From: Augochlora pura
Taxonomy: Eukaryota; Arthropoda; Insecta; Hymenoptera; Halictidae
Assembly: GCF_028453695.1 (NCBI RefSeq)
Contig: NC_135776.1
Location: 4,836,001-4,900,000, forward strand
Length of the DNA stretch: 64,000 nucleotides
Direction of reading: 5' to 3'
In this document: positions 1 to 9,520 of the stretch, in pieces
How positions within the stretch are numbered: position 1 is the stretch's first letter
How the letters are laid out: every line of letters begins with the position of its first letter
Position numbers and translations under genes: made by a program
Notes under the pieces: generated by a model
Told to the model about the DNA's origin: nothing
What the model saw: only the letters and a program-made list of their open reading frames with translations
Databases searched by the model: none

Positions 1-670
1 ATATTATTTATAATATTTGTGCTGTTATTGACGATGTCTATAATATTATTTATGACGTATAGAACAATTGCAACTCCAAAACTCGTATTAGCATCGCATT
101 TATATTCCCGGCTACATGTTTCCGCGTTTCACCGTTCGATGGCGCCACCGTTAAGTTTTTCGCAATTATTTCACTATTTTGTTAATTATCTAACTGTTGC
201 GTTATTCTACTTGAGATGTTTTGTTATAAATCGATGCAGGAAATTTTACTGAATATTTTCGTATCAATTGTTAAGTCTCTATTGCTATAAATAATCCATA
301 TTTCACATCTTCGCAAAAGCCATATAGCAACATATGGTAATATGACTGGATTAAAACTGACAGTCTCATTTTATTAATTACATAATCGCCACGCGATTTT
401 TAACTAAATCTTTGACATTAGGACGATGCAGTAGGTTCGATTGAATACTCCTATGTCTTTAGAATATTTATTTTCATTCTAAATGAGCCAGACTTGATAG
501 TTTCCAAAGTCTTCCATTTTATAATATAATAAAAATATAGTACGATATAATAAAAATATAATAAAATATTATAAAATTAAAATTATTGTTAGACTGAATC
601 TTTTCAATAACTAGTAACTCTAAATGGTGTAACGGGGGGTATTTTATTAACAATTCATTACGTCACTCAC
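1..670 (-). other. nub: nub intron, 3'-most part in window
   Basis: AT-rich intron that follows the homeodomain exon. It begins at the donor GTGAGT (670-665) and runs out of the window. I searched for the expected continuation of the homeodomain (a codon run for RQKEKR) on the minus strand and did not see it. Apart from AT-rich simple sequence around 515-580 there is nothing recognisable. Confidence 0.8.
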
Positions 671-967
671 CTGTTGCAAAACCACACTCGGACCACCTCC
701 TTCTCCATCGCCAAACTGTCCGCCAATATCGTGATCTCCTCCGAAGTGGGTTTCGGGTTCTGCATGAACGCCTTCTCCAGGGCCACCCTTACGCTGGTCT
801 CTATCGAGGTTCTCTTCTTCCGCCGCCTCCCGATGGCTTCCGGTGTGGTGAGGGGGTTCGAAAGGGAGTTAGGATTGTTCAAAGAGTTATCTGCATCCTC
901 CAACCACTTCTGTAGCAGCGGCTTCAGTTTGCACATGTTTTTGAACGACAGATTCAACGCCTCGAAC
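671..967 (-). CDS. nub: nub exon: end of POU-specific domain, linker, most of POU homeodomain
   Basis: This exon encodes the second half of the POU-specific domain (from RFEALNLSFKNMCKLKPLL), a short Asn/Ser/Pro-rich linker, and the POU homeodomain from RRRKKRTS to WFCN. POU proteins of this class bind octamer DNA in the nucleus through both domains. The acceptor reads cgcag before 967, and its first G completes the Arg codon begun as AG in the exon at 1257. The donor is ACAG/GTGAGT after 671. The exon is 297 bp, enters with 2 codon bases already supplied and leaves in phase 2. It stops inside recognition helix 3, so the expected continuation (RQKEKR) must lie in a later exon below the window, and I see none in 1-670. 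Sequence and linker fit class II (nubbin/pdm, Oct-1-like). Whether the orthologue is called nub or pdm2 cannot be settled from one locus. Confidence 0.97.
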
Positions 968-1256
968 CTGCGAATCAATCGTTTAGAATCAAAGTTATGT
1001 TAATGTAAAATGTTAACATTTTAACATTTTCGTGACATTAGCATTCTATAATATTTATTTTATTCGTCTTGAGAAGTGTCTAATATTTAAGAAATAATAA
1101 TATGGGAGCTTGCGGTGGTATAATTTAGCATTTTTCTTAAGAAATTTGTTAATGAATTAACAACGAGAAAATTTTTTTTTGTACTATGATTGAAGGAATA
1201 AAAATTACAAGGGAGAATAATATGGTGTTTTCCGTCTCGGAAAAATCCACGCTTAC
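968..1256 (-). other. nub: nub intron splitting the POU-specific domain
   Basis: A 289-bp AT-rich intron, donor GTAAGC at 1256 and acceptor cgcag ending at 968. It splits the Arg codon of the SRFEAL motif. No other feature is seen inside it. Confidence 0.93.
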
Positions 1257-1576
1257 CTCGAGATCGTCGTCTGCGAGAAGTCGTTGCCATAGAGCTTGCC
1301 CATGGCCAGTCCAACGTCGCCCTGGGTGAACCCTAGCTTGATCCTCCTCTGTTTGAAGGTTTTCGCGAACTGCTCGAGTTCTTCGAGGTCAGTGGTCTCC
1401 TCCGGCGAAGGTTCCAATCTAGTCGGTTGTTGTTTCACCGCTGGCGGTGTGCCAGGCGGTGGCGGTGACCTTTGTTGCGTCAAACCTCGACCAACCAGGC
1501 CACCTCCACCCTGTAGAGCCTGCTGCTTCTGCAGAGCTTGCAGTTGCTGAGCCGCCTGCGCCACCGCTTGCTGCAC
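1257..1576 (-). CDS. nub: nub exon: Gln-rich tail and first half of POU-specific domain
   Basis: The exon opens with a Gln/Ala-rich stretch (VQQAVAQAAQQLQALQKQQ), then a Gly-rich and Pro-rich spacer. The POU-specific domain starts near residue 59 of the exon: EETTDLEELEQFAKTFKQRR, then the DNA-contacting helices around GFTQGDVGLAMGKLYGNDF, ending at SQTTIS plus two bases of Arg. The donor is TCGAG/GTAAGC at 1257/1256. The preferred acceptor is the pyrimidine-rich tctctattgtctcag before 1576, which gives phase 0 and joins directly to the upstream exon ending FLQNQ. The frame stays open to 1627, so a longer form is possible (see that entry). Gln-rich sequence ahead of the POU domain is typical of Oct-1-type activation regions. 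The domain assignment is very secure; the 5' boundary is less so. Confidence 0.95.
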
Positions 1577-1627
1577 CTGAGACAATAGAGACGCCTTCGT
1601 GTCATCATCGACGAACATTCTCACCCC
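1577..1627 (-). CDS. nub: Possible 5' extension of the POU-specific exon (alternative acceptor or start)
   Basis: The reading frame of the POU-specific exon continues for 17 codons upstream, reading GVRMFVDDDTKASLLSQ, until an in-frame TAG at 1630-1628. That TAG could be a splice acceptor (tag before 1627), which would give phase 0 and still join in frame to the exon ending FLQNQ or to the cassette exon ending SQSMQ. The ATG at 1618 could instead start a short isoform from a local promoter. Against exon status, the stretch before 1576 is itself a good pyrimidine-rich acceptor tract, so these bases may be intron. Transcript data are needed to decide. Confidence 0.4.
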
Positions 1628-2023
1628 CTAGTCTTGTTAGTTATTCTACCGTTGGGAGCTGGAAAAATGGCGGCCAACTGTGATAACCTCCAGAGACAAC
1701 ACTCACTCTACTTTTTTCAAAATTCCTCTTAAACCAATAAATTAATTTCTTTTGCATTTATTTAACAACCAAGTTCCTAACCCTTAGATATTGCCATCAG
1801 TTCGCAGTAATTCATATATTTTGAATTAATAGGGTCTTTTATGCAACCGATAGCAACGTTCCTTTCTCCCTCCGTAACGTCTCGTTCGCCGAATTTCCAG
1901 CTCCCAGCAGCACAGGTATACTTGGTCATTGTACGTCTACGTTGAACAGGCTCGTGAGGTGCGAGATATTCTTTTCGACAGTCGATTCTGACGGAAACTA
2001 GAGGATCTAGCGGTAGACAGTAC

Positions 2024-2086
2024 CTGCATGGACTGCGAGCGCGGATGACTGGGTCTTGAGGCGTAGCCACCGCTCTGCAGCAGCCC
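2024..2086 (-). CDS. nub: Probable 63-bp in-frame cassette exon of nub
   Basis: On the minus strand a candidate exon begins after cgtcttgcag and ends at ATGCAG/GTACTG. It is 63 bp, exactly 21 codons, phase 0 at both ends, reading GLLQSGGYASRPSHPRSQSM then Q. It fits between the exon ending FLQNQ (phase 0) and either acceptor of the POU exon (phase 0), so inclusion or skipping keeps the frame. It is Ser/Arg/Pro/Gln-rich like a linker. The donor is non-optimal, which suits regulated splicing. An ATG at 2107 in the same frame allows an alternative reading as a first coding exon starting MVVNVLQ. I infer this exon from splice signals and phase, not from a recognised domain. Confidence 0.5.
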
Positions 2087-2339
2087 CTGCAAGACGTTCA
2101 CGACCATTGATCAAACAGGTTGACAACGGCCCCGAGGTTTTTTTAATACTAATCAGTCATCTGCTTGTCTCGCGCGTTCAGAGCCCGATATTTTAATGGG
2201 CTATTCTATCCGCGATTCGCGACAGCTAGACTACGGATTTTTTTGATAGTTTACTGTCTAAGAGATTGCTTTAGTCGAGTAGGTTATCTCAAGATTAAAT
2301 ACCTGTAACAGTACCTATATCAGTTTTGATAGTTTTAGT

Positions 2340-2650
2340 ACTTTTAACAATTTTAATAGGGCTACTAGTTGTTCAATTTTTCCAATTTTCACCATTTTTA
2401 TAGTTCTATTATTTTTACTACATTTATCATTTCTACTACTTCTACTACATCTACTATTTTGAATACTTTTACTATTTTGATTTTTCCTACCACTTTTACT
2501 GCTTTTACAATTTTTATTATTCCTACCCCTTTTACTATTTGTACAATTTCAAGCATTTGTAAAATTCCACCCTTGCGCCGTTTTCACTATTTTCTCCACT
2601 TGTACTATTACCTTCACAATTTTTCCAACCTTGTCAATTTCACGCCTACA
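2340..2650. repeat. Polypyrimidine-biased simple repeat
   Basis: About 300 bp of loose ttctactacttttact-type 11-12 bp units. It produces a 137-codon plus-strand frame of Phe/Thr/Ile/Ser that I do not regard as a gene. Confidence 0.8.
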
Positions 2651-3352
2651 ACTTCTACAATCTATATTAATTTTACGAGTTCAAAAATCCAACACTTTCT
2701 CCTCCACATCATTAACAAAATATATCCCCCCACTCTCGGAACAATAGAAACTCTCTCTCTGCACTTTCCACAAAAGGAATAACTCCAAAAATCATTAAAC
2801 TATTCAAAGACTCCGCACAGCATATGTAGAGCAACCGCAAACGAGTTAGAAGAGGCGTTTTCGATTAGGTTCGAACACATGTCGCCTGGATGGCAATGGA
2901 AGGCCGGAGAAGCGTGTCCCGATCTCTATAATTTCACACGCCAGTCAAGTTAACGGCGCGTATCGATGAAGATTTTCAGTCGAGGAAGGCACTCGACACG
3001 TGTTGCGCTCGTGGACAGGTAACCGAGTGGGAAAAAAGAGTTGTGCTCGAGGGGTGCCCTGTCGGCCGATCGATTATCTTCGCCCTTTTCTTAAACAGAT
3101 GCTCGATCGCGAGAATGAAAGGGGCTCGTGCAGAAACGCGGCGCCCGGGGTGAGAAAGGGTTCCGGAGATAGAGACCTGGTCGCGTGTCTCTCCTCGCGT
3201 TCCTTATTTATGCTTATTGTCGGAACAGGCCCTGTACACAAGGTTGCTTTGAATACCGACACGCGCCACAGGTTGCCAGATATTCACCTGTGCCACCATC
3301 CTTTGAATCCTTGACTTTCCTTTTGAGATTCGTTCGGAACCGCGATTGGAAA

Positions 3353-3562
3353 TTAACCCTTTGCGATCGTGTGTCAACTCTCAGGCACCAGAGATAGTTC
3401 ATTGTTTTACGTAAGATTAAATTATTGTGTTAGATATATTTAATCTTCAGTAAGAATTAATAAATTCTGTTTTTCCTATTTAATTTTCCATAGTATTTTT
3501 GTTTAATGAAAACCAGCTATTATAGACTATTGTATAATTTTAATATGACTGTAAAGGGTTAA
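3353..3562. mobile_element. piggyBac-like non-autonomous element, copy 1
   Basis: A 210-bp AT-rich segment bounded by TTAA on both sides (3353-3356 and 3559-3562), with terminal inverted repeats starting CCCTTTGCGATC on the left and CCCTTTACAGTC on the right (read inward). TTAA target sites and CCC-starting ends are hallmarks of the piggyBac superfamily. There is no coding capacity. The interior aligns by eye with the copy at 26893 (shared aataaattctgtttt and ttcaatgaaaa-like stretches), so both come from one family. Confidence 0.75.
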
Positions 3563-5680
3563 CCGGTGCTCCGATGGGATTAATTGATTTTTATTAGCAA
3601 TTTGGGGTGGTTTCAATTTTCTGAAATAAATTACAGGTTGCAAATGACAGAGCTGGATAAAATAATATTTCAAAAGACAAATAGTAAATGGAATAATAAA
3701 ATAAAAAGTAAAATATTTTATTTGGCTGAAAGAATATATTTTTGAACGCCAGTTATTTTGTCTCTCTTTAATTGTATTTATTTATAACAGTACTATAAAT
3801 ATTCTCTTTATAAATATTACCCAGCTCTCCACTGAATTTTTCAACATATCACAAACACGAGAATTAATCATTGACTCGACTAGCTCGAACAATACGACAT
3901 TAATTCACAATTAATTCATAATTAATCGCATTAATTCATTAAAATGCTCTCACAGAGCAAGATAAAATAATCTCGTCGATCAAAAGTGCATCTTGCAACA
4001 ACGCATGCGCGGCTGTCGCAAGCATCGAGAAGCGACGATATCAATAAAAATCGTCTTGGAACGTCGGTTTCCAAAGGACCCGCGCGCAATCTTCTTAAAT
4101 CTGAATCCCACAAAACGTGCATCGAAGCGAGACGAGAGGGTCTCTACAATTTCCAGCGTGGAATTAAATCGTCAACCCTTTAGATTACCTAGACGCTAAC
4201 ATGACAGCCCCGTGGAGACGTCTCCGGAATTAAATATCGGTTACGTAAACCTCAAAGAATCGCGCGCGACGCGTGCATCCTGTAGAAAAGGGTTCGCAGG
4301 TTGCATCGGGGGAAGGGTTTGGGTGGCAGACGGTCGTGTGCGCACCCTTGATCCTAAACTGTACCCAAAAGAGATGCTGCGGGGTGCCTATGGAGAAGGA
4401 CGATGCCTAGAGAAGGACGATGCCTAGACAAGGAACAGTGTTCTCAGGGGGGAGAGGGTGTTTCTAGAGGAAGACGGTGCAATGGGGGCTAGAGACACGC
4501 AACAGGGATAAAAAAGAAACAGCCTGGCCACGTGTGAGGGAACAAAGGGCGGCCCCGCGGCAAGGTGCCGAAGGGTCTCTCCTTGTTGCACTTTTCAAAG
4601 GAGACACGGAAGACCCGGCTTTTACGCTCGCGGATACGTGCGCGCGCGCGCGCACGCGGTCCGAGGGCCCCGTCCGACGAATCTGCTCAAGTTCGAAGTC
4701 GTTTTGTTGGTTTTTCCAGAAGGTTACGTGATGGCTGCACGCGAAAACCTATAGAAATATTCCGTGGACCGTTCGTCTGTGTGCGATCATTGTTACGGGG
4801 GTGGAGGGGAGGAGAGGTCGGACCGTTTCGAAATCGTATCCGGCAAGATCGTTTTTCAACCGTGTCCCCGGATATGTGCGTGCATGAATCGATTTCTCTG
4901 TTCCGATCCGAAGAATCTCGCGTCGAACAAAAACCGGGAAAAATTCTTTGGGGGGAAACGCAGGTGATAAATGTACACGGGTTTTTTCTTGCAGCGGGCT
5001 TCGCGAGAAAACGTCTTGGAATTTCGACTTCCATCTCGGCCGCTTTACACGCTTTATAGGAAATTATGTCTTCTGGTAAAGCTTTTCGATTGAAATTTTA
5101 TCAGCTTTGAAATCTAGCTTTATCTTCATTCTTGAATAATTTTTTAAAGAATGATAATGCGGGCCAGCTGAAATTTATTTCATCTTCTCAGAGATAAATC
5201 GAGAGTTGGGTTATATTCTTGAATTCTAACGCCCTTCCTATTTTTTAAATCTACTTGCTCTTTTACTAGTTTCATTGTTAAACTTCACAGTTAGAAAATT
5301 GCAGAAAATTTTAATCCGTTTACTAATGTCCGCTGTAAATTAATAGCAACGTTGCATTCTCCGTCTTTTTTGCGAGACTATATTAAACTTGAGCAACCTC
5401 TTGACCCCAGAATATTATGTATTATTTTCATACTATGGAATATGAAGCACTGCAAGAGTTTTTTAAAATAAGAATTATTTTTAAAATAATTTTAAAAAGT
5501 TGTGGGATCGCCGACAACCCCACTAAGATTAAATACCAATATAAACGGAGAAATAAATGGAAATAATATAACAATAAATGACTGAAAAGACGTGGATGAA
5601 GAAGCTACGTGGATTATTCATTTAATATTGCTATCTACGTGTTTAGGAAGTGATATTATAGTGAAGTGAATATTTAGGCT

Positions 5681-5750
5681 AGTGTGTCCTATTAATCTAT
5701 AGTGTGTCCTATTAGTCTATAACATGTTCTATTAATCTATAATGTGTCCT
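5681..5750. repeat. 20-bp tandem repeat, 3.5 copies
   Basis: agtgtgtcctattaatctat at 5681, repeated at 5701, 5721 and (partial) 5741 with few changes; an exact 20-bp step. Confidence 0.9.
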
Positions 5751-6794
5751 AACGATCCTACGAATCTCCTTTTGCCGATTCTCCGAATTTCGTCACTCTC
5801 GCCAGCAAATAACTAAAATCCGCAGACTAACGACGGCGTACAGATTCGGAGCCGGTGGTTCCCGATTTTCGGAGATACGCGGGCAGGAAACGCGAGACCG
5901 AACGAGTAGAAACCCCCCCTCGTCTCTTTGTGACATCGGCAAGCCTGCTATCTCGTCGTCAAATCGAGCGGACCGTCGCCGAAGAATAAGATGTCTACTT
6001 CTTTCGGCCGGCCGATCAGATATACCGGGAGGAACCGTCGTCTTTGGATCCGTGGCTCTGATCCACCCCACTTCGATTCGAATCGAATTCGTATCGAGTA
6101 GGTAATTCGCCGGAGTGCCCGGAAGAACAATGGCGGGGACGTTCCGCCGAGCGAATTCGCGCTCTCGATCCTCGATCTTCTCGCCGGTGTGGAACGCGTC
6201 TTAATCCTGAGACCCGAGGAAGAAGATTCCGCGAAAGAAGGGTTTAGAAGAATCTATAAACTTTACATTCTTCATGTACTTTTGTTAAATAATCTGAGAA
6301 TTATCTCTTTGCACACGGAGCAATTTTTATATCCAAATTCGAAATAGTCTCACAGATGTATCTTCATTATATATAATTTTAATGCATTTTGTACTTGAAA
6401 TAGAACTTTATAAAACTCATAATAATTACAATTTTTATAATATTATACATAGAAAAAAATTCTACAATGCAAAAATTATTTGAACGTGATGTAATAATTT
6501 TTAATGTCGCCAATCTAATATAAGGAGCAAATATCGCATTTTCGATATCTCTGCGATACTTAAAGATTGCTAAATAATTTACGGAAGAAGAAATCTCAAA
6601 AAATGATCAGATCAATCCCCGACGTTTCTTTTTATAACCACGATGTCAAAATACTCGGATTAGTTCAGCAAACGCAGTCAAAAAAATTACAAACGAGACA
6701 CTTCCGTCGATGCTCGAAGAGTGTAATCTACTGGCGGAATCTTCTTGCTCCGATTTTGCGTAACGGAGAGGAATGTTTCAAGCGCGTGACAAAC

Positions 6795-7157
6795 CTGGTT
6801 CTGCAAGAAGAACTGCGCCTGTGCCGGAAGCTGTCCCGCCGCGGCCGGGTTCGCCTGCTGGAACATGGCGAACTGCTGCAATTGTTGCTGCAACGACTGC
6901 TGCTGTTGTTGCAGCGTCGACGCAAGTGCTTGGATCTCTTGCGGCCCGAGCGCGCCCAAAGAGCCGTGCATCAACAATTGCTGGCTGACCAGTTGAGCGG
7001 CCAACGCGGCCTGCGAGTTGCTGTTGTTCTGCTGATTGGCCGTGTGCTGTTGCTGCTGCTGATGGCTTCCGGTTATCTGGCTGCTGACGCCGGAACTCGG
7101 CGACGAGGCGCTGCCGCTGGTTCCGCTGCTGCTGTTGCGGTGCGACACGTCCGTGAC
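6795..7157 (-). CDS. nub: nub exon: Ser-rich then Gln-rich activation region
   Basis: This 363-bp exon (121 codons, phase 0 in and out) starts VTDVSHRNSSSG after the acceptor aataaccag. It passes through a Ser/Gly-rich segment, then Gln/Asn-rich sequence with LVSQQLLMHGSLGALG, a polyglutamine block (STLQQQQQSLQQQLQQF), an Ala/Pro segment, and ends at FFLQNQ before the donor GTTTGT. Gln-rich regions ahead of the POU domain act as activation domains in Oct-1/Oct-2-like factors; that role here is inferred. The CAG/CAA tract is interrupted, so expansion should be limited. The reading frame continues past 6795 into intron, but the donor, and the in-frame Gln-rich continuation at 1576, mark the true end. 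The long plus-strand frame over this exon is its antisense shadow. Confidence 0.93.
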
Positions 7158-8139
7158 CTGGTTATTGGTATTAGAATGATAGCGTTAGGGTATTGTAAGT
7201 CTTGGAAAGGTGGATTTTACATTGGAAATTCGCGGTTTTGTTACGAAGCGCATTTTATAGAGAAATGTATTTTATAGTGGCAGATACTTTTGTCACTCTT
7301 TTAGTCATTGTCGAGTTGGTTTGGGACTTTATTCACACAGTCTCGTTTTATTTGTTTAGAGTGGTAATAGTATTTTAATATAGTCTTTTATTGAGTTTAC
7401 TTTGTTAGATAATTTTGATTAAATTTATTTTTAGAAGTAGAGAAATGTGAACACGTTACGAATATTATTTTAAGAATATCGTTCTCTTCTCTTCGATTTC
7501 TGAAAATTATTAAACGAAGAGATGCGTTTTTATTTCATTTTGGTTACTTATAAATTTAGTTAGACAATTTTTATTTTGCACAAAGATCTACGATTGAAAC
7601 ACTATAATCAGCGAGCTGTAATATTACTTTCACTGATCTAAATTACTCTGCAAACTCATTTTGAAAAAGTTAAAGGCACGCGGTATATTCTAATAATTCA
7701 TTAATTTTTAAAAAGCTTCAGCAATAAATTTACCGACAAAAGCCGCGAACAAAAACTATCGAACCAAGAGGTACAATAAAGCACAATACTAATTGCGTCG
7801 GCAGCTCTGATTTTCCGTGTTTGCGTAGGGGTGGTCGAATTAGAGAAACGGCGCCGCCGTCACGCCGTAACGTGCAGCGATTACATTCTTTTCCCGGGAT
7901 TTCGTGAGCAGAGAGAGAAAAAAAATCGATCACCATGGAATCCCGGCCAGTCGTCACGCCATAACGTGGGACCAGGAACAGGACCGTAGGAAACCGTGCG
8001 CGCGCGAGATCCACCCTCCCTAATATTACAGAGTAAACGGCGCCGAACAAAGGCGTGTTTACACTCGGCCAGGTCAGGATATTGGTCACTACGGTCCATC
8101 CGATGCTTTTGTGTTTTATAAAACACATACACGCACGCG

Positions 8140-8172
8140 GAGAGAGAGAGAGACACACACACACACACACAC
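8140..8172. repeat. AG/AC microsatellite
   Basis: (AG)7 passing into (AC)10, in a CpG-rich block next to the 18-bp palindrome at 8110-8127. Confidence 0.95.
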
Positions 8173-8445
8173 CGTCATCCCTTCCTGTCGTTCATCTCGC
8201 TAGTGGCTTCCTCTATTTGTTTGCCAAATATTGAAACGCCGAGCACTTTTTGTACCGTGAAAATCTTCGATGGCCGATGGTCCGCGATGTTCCACCCGGA
8301 AGCCGCGCCGATTATTACGTCGAGTGGAAACGTGGTCGAGAATTAATGACGGATTCGATCTTGCTGGATGATCGTGTTTGATCATTTTTCAGGTTGATGT
8401 AACTAGGGTTGAAGAGAGCGACGGGGATTGTGAACGCTTTGTGCT

Positions 8446-8611
8446 TATAGAATTTGTAGAATTTTATTATAGAATTTGTAGAATTTTATTATAGAATTTA
8501 TAGAATTTGTAGAATATTATTATAGAATTTATAGAATAATATTATAGAATTCGTAGAATATTATTATAGAATTCGTAGAATATTATTACAGAATTTATAG
8601 AATATTATTAT
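8446..8611. repeat. AT-rich tandem repeat, unit about 26 bp
   Basis: About six units of the type ttattatagaattngtagaa within the intron between the acidic and Gln-rich exons. Confidence 0.8.
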
Positions 8612-8869
8612 ATTAATATTTCAATTTTGCTAATTTCAGAAACAGTAAAAGATATTTTTCTTTGATTAGAATTTACAGCGAGAAGAATCACGTCATATTT
8701 TACGATCCAATATTTTGTAAATTAGGCTATATTTTGTGAATTAAACATCGAGGTTCTCTCAATTATTATCTAACCAGAGTGACAGAATCTGCTCATTTTT
8801 TATAGGCTTCTTATTATAACGAAAATTAATGAACATGTTTGAAATACAACAGCCGGTCATTACAAGGTT

Positions 8870-8970
8870 ATTAAAGTGATTAAAATCAATTACTAAAGTG
8901 ATTAAAATCAATTATTAAAGTTATTAAAATTAATTATTAATGTTATTAAAATTATTAAAGCCATTAAAGA
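8870..8970. repeat. AT-rich short tandem repeat
   Basis: Repeated attaaagtgattaaaatcaat units, decaying toward 8970, close to the donor of the acidic exon. Confidence 0.7.
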
Positions 8971-9054
8971 CTCGCAATAACTGGAACGTCAAGTTCCCGA
9001 GACAAATCGTAAATAGGCTCCCGATCGGCCGCAATAAAATAAAAATGGACTCAC

Positions 9055-9191
9055 CAGGTTGAGGGCTTCCCTGTCCGAGTCCATGGAGTCATGGTCAAGG
9101 TTCGCCTCGGTAGCATCCTGGATATCACTGGCGATGCTCCTGTCGTCGCCACTGAGCTCGTGTCCGTCCACATCCCCGTGGAGATCCGCAT
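9055..9191 (-). CDS. nub: nub exon: acidic Asp-rich segment
   Basis: This 137-bp exon enters in phase 1: its first two bases AT complete an Asp codon with the G supplied by the exon at 56851. It leaves in phase 0. The acceptor is the pyrimidine-rich gtttcttgcag before 9191 and the donor is CTG/GTGAGT after 9055, both strong. The peptide is (D)ADLHGDVDGHELSGDD, then SIASDIQDATEANLDHDSM, DSDREALNL. It is strongly acidic, with no structured domain I recognise, and fits a transactivation or partner-binding region. The next exon continues VTDVSHRN in frame. Strong splice sites and two-sided phase agreement make this secure despite the short length. Confidence 0.92.
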
Positions 9192-9284
9192 CTGCAAGAA
9201 ACCGACGCACAATTATCACCACCGCGTTACCAACCCTTCGACAAACCGCAGATCATTCTCTCGCCACGAGAGAAATCATCGTCT

Positions 9285-9520
9285 TCCAAACACTAAAGAG
9301 AATATGTTCAGAAGACAAGAAAGATTATGAAGACAAGGGAGACTGTCGTCTTCGGAAGGGAATAGTGATCATCGTCTTCGAAAGAGAATAAGACCATCAT
9401 CTTTAGAAGACAATAGAAATCATCGTCTTCAGAAGACAAGAGACATCATCCTGTCCAGAAGACAAAAGATATCATCGCCTTCAGAAGACAAGAGACATCA
9501 TCGTCTCCAGAAGACGACAA
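9285..9520. repeat. Tandem repeat of gaagacaa/catcatcg units
   Basis: About six to seven units of roughly 27-35 bp such as cttcagaagacaagagacat followed by catcgtct. It sits just 5' (in transcript sense) of the acidic exon acceptor at 9192. Confidence 0.75.

Larger units (their letters stand above)
2087..6794 (-). other. nub: nub intron between Gln-rich exon and cassette exon
   Basis: About 4.7 kb, donor GTTTGT at 6794. If the cassette exon is skipped the intron runs to 1577. It contains an AT-rich simple-sequence block (2340-2650), a CpG-rich block (about 2830-3350), a piggyBac-like element (3353-3562), a large CpG-rich block (about 3950-5060) with a short CG run near 4645, an exact 20-bp tandem repeat (5681-5750) and a further GC-rich block (about 5760-6240). 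Open frames in the GC-rich blocks are short, overlap on both strands and match no family I know. Confidence 0.75.
7158..9054 (-). other. nub: nub intron between acidic and Gln-rich exons
   Basis: A 1.9-kb intron, donor GTGAGT at 9054, acceptor ending at 7158. It has an AT-rich half (7180-7740), a CpG-rich block (7760-8400) with an 18-bp palindrome and an AG/AC microsatellite, then short AT-rich tandem repeats (8446-8611 and 8870-8970). No coding sequence was recognised. Confidence 0.85.

Noticed and set aside
2369..2782. 137-codon Phe/Thr/Ile-rich plus-strand frame
   Set aside because: It is a translated 11-12 bp pyrimidine repeat, not a gene.
4565..5059. 164-codon plus-strand frame and its antisense partner
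   Set aside because: Overlapping open frames on both strands in a CpG-rich block, Arg-rich, no domain, no splice signals tied to nub.
6567..7277. 236-codon plus-strand open frame
   Set aside because: It lies antisense to the Gln-rich nub exon; its Leu/Arg-rich content is the complement of CAG/CAA codons. The minus strand has matching splice sites and phases.
7671..7690. Match to the miR-124 seed region (aaggcacgcggt)
   Set aside because: No complementary arm upstream or downstream to form a precursor hairpin, and the match stops after 12 bases.
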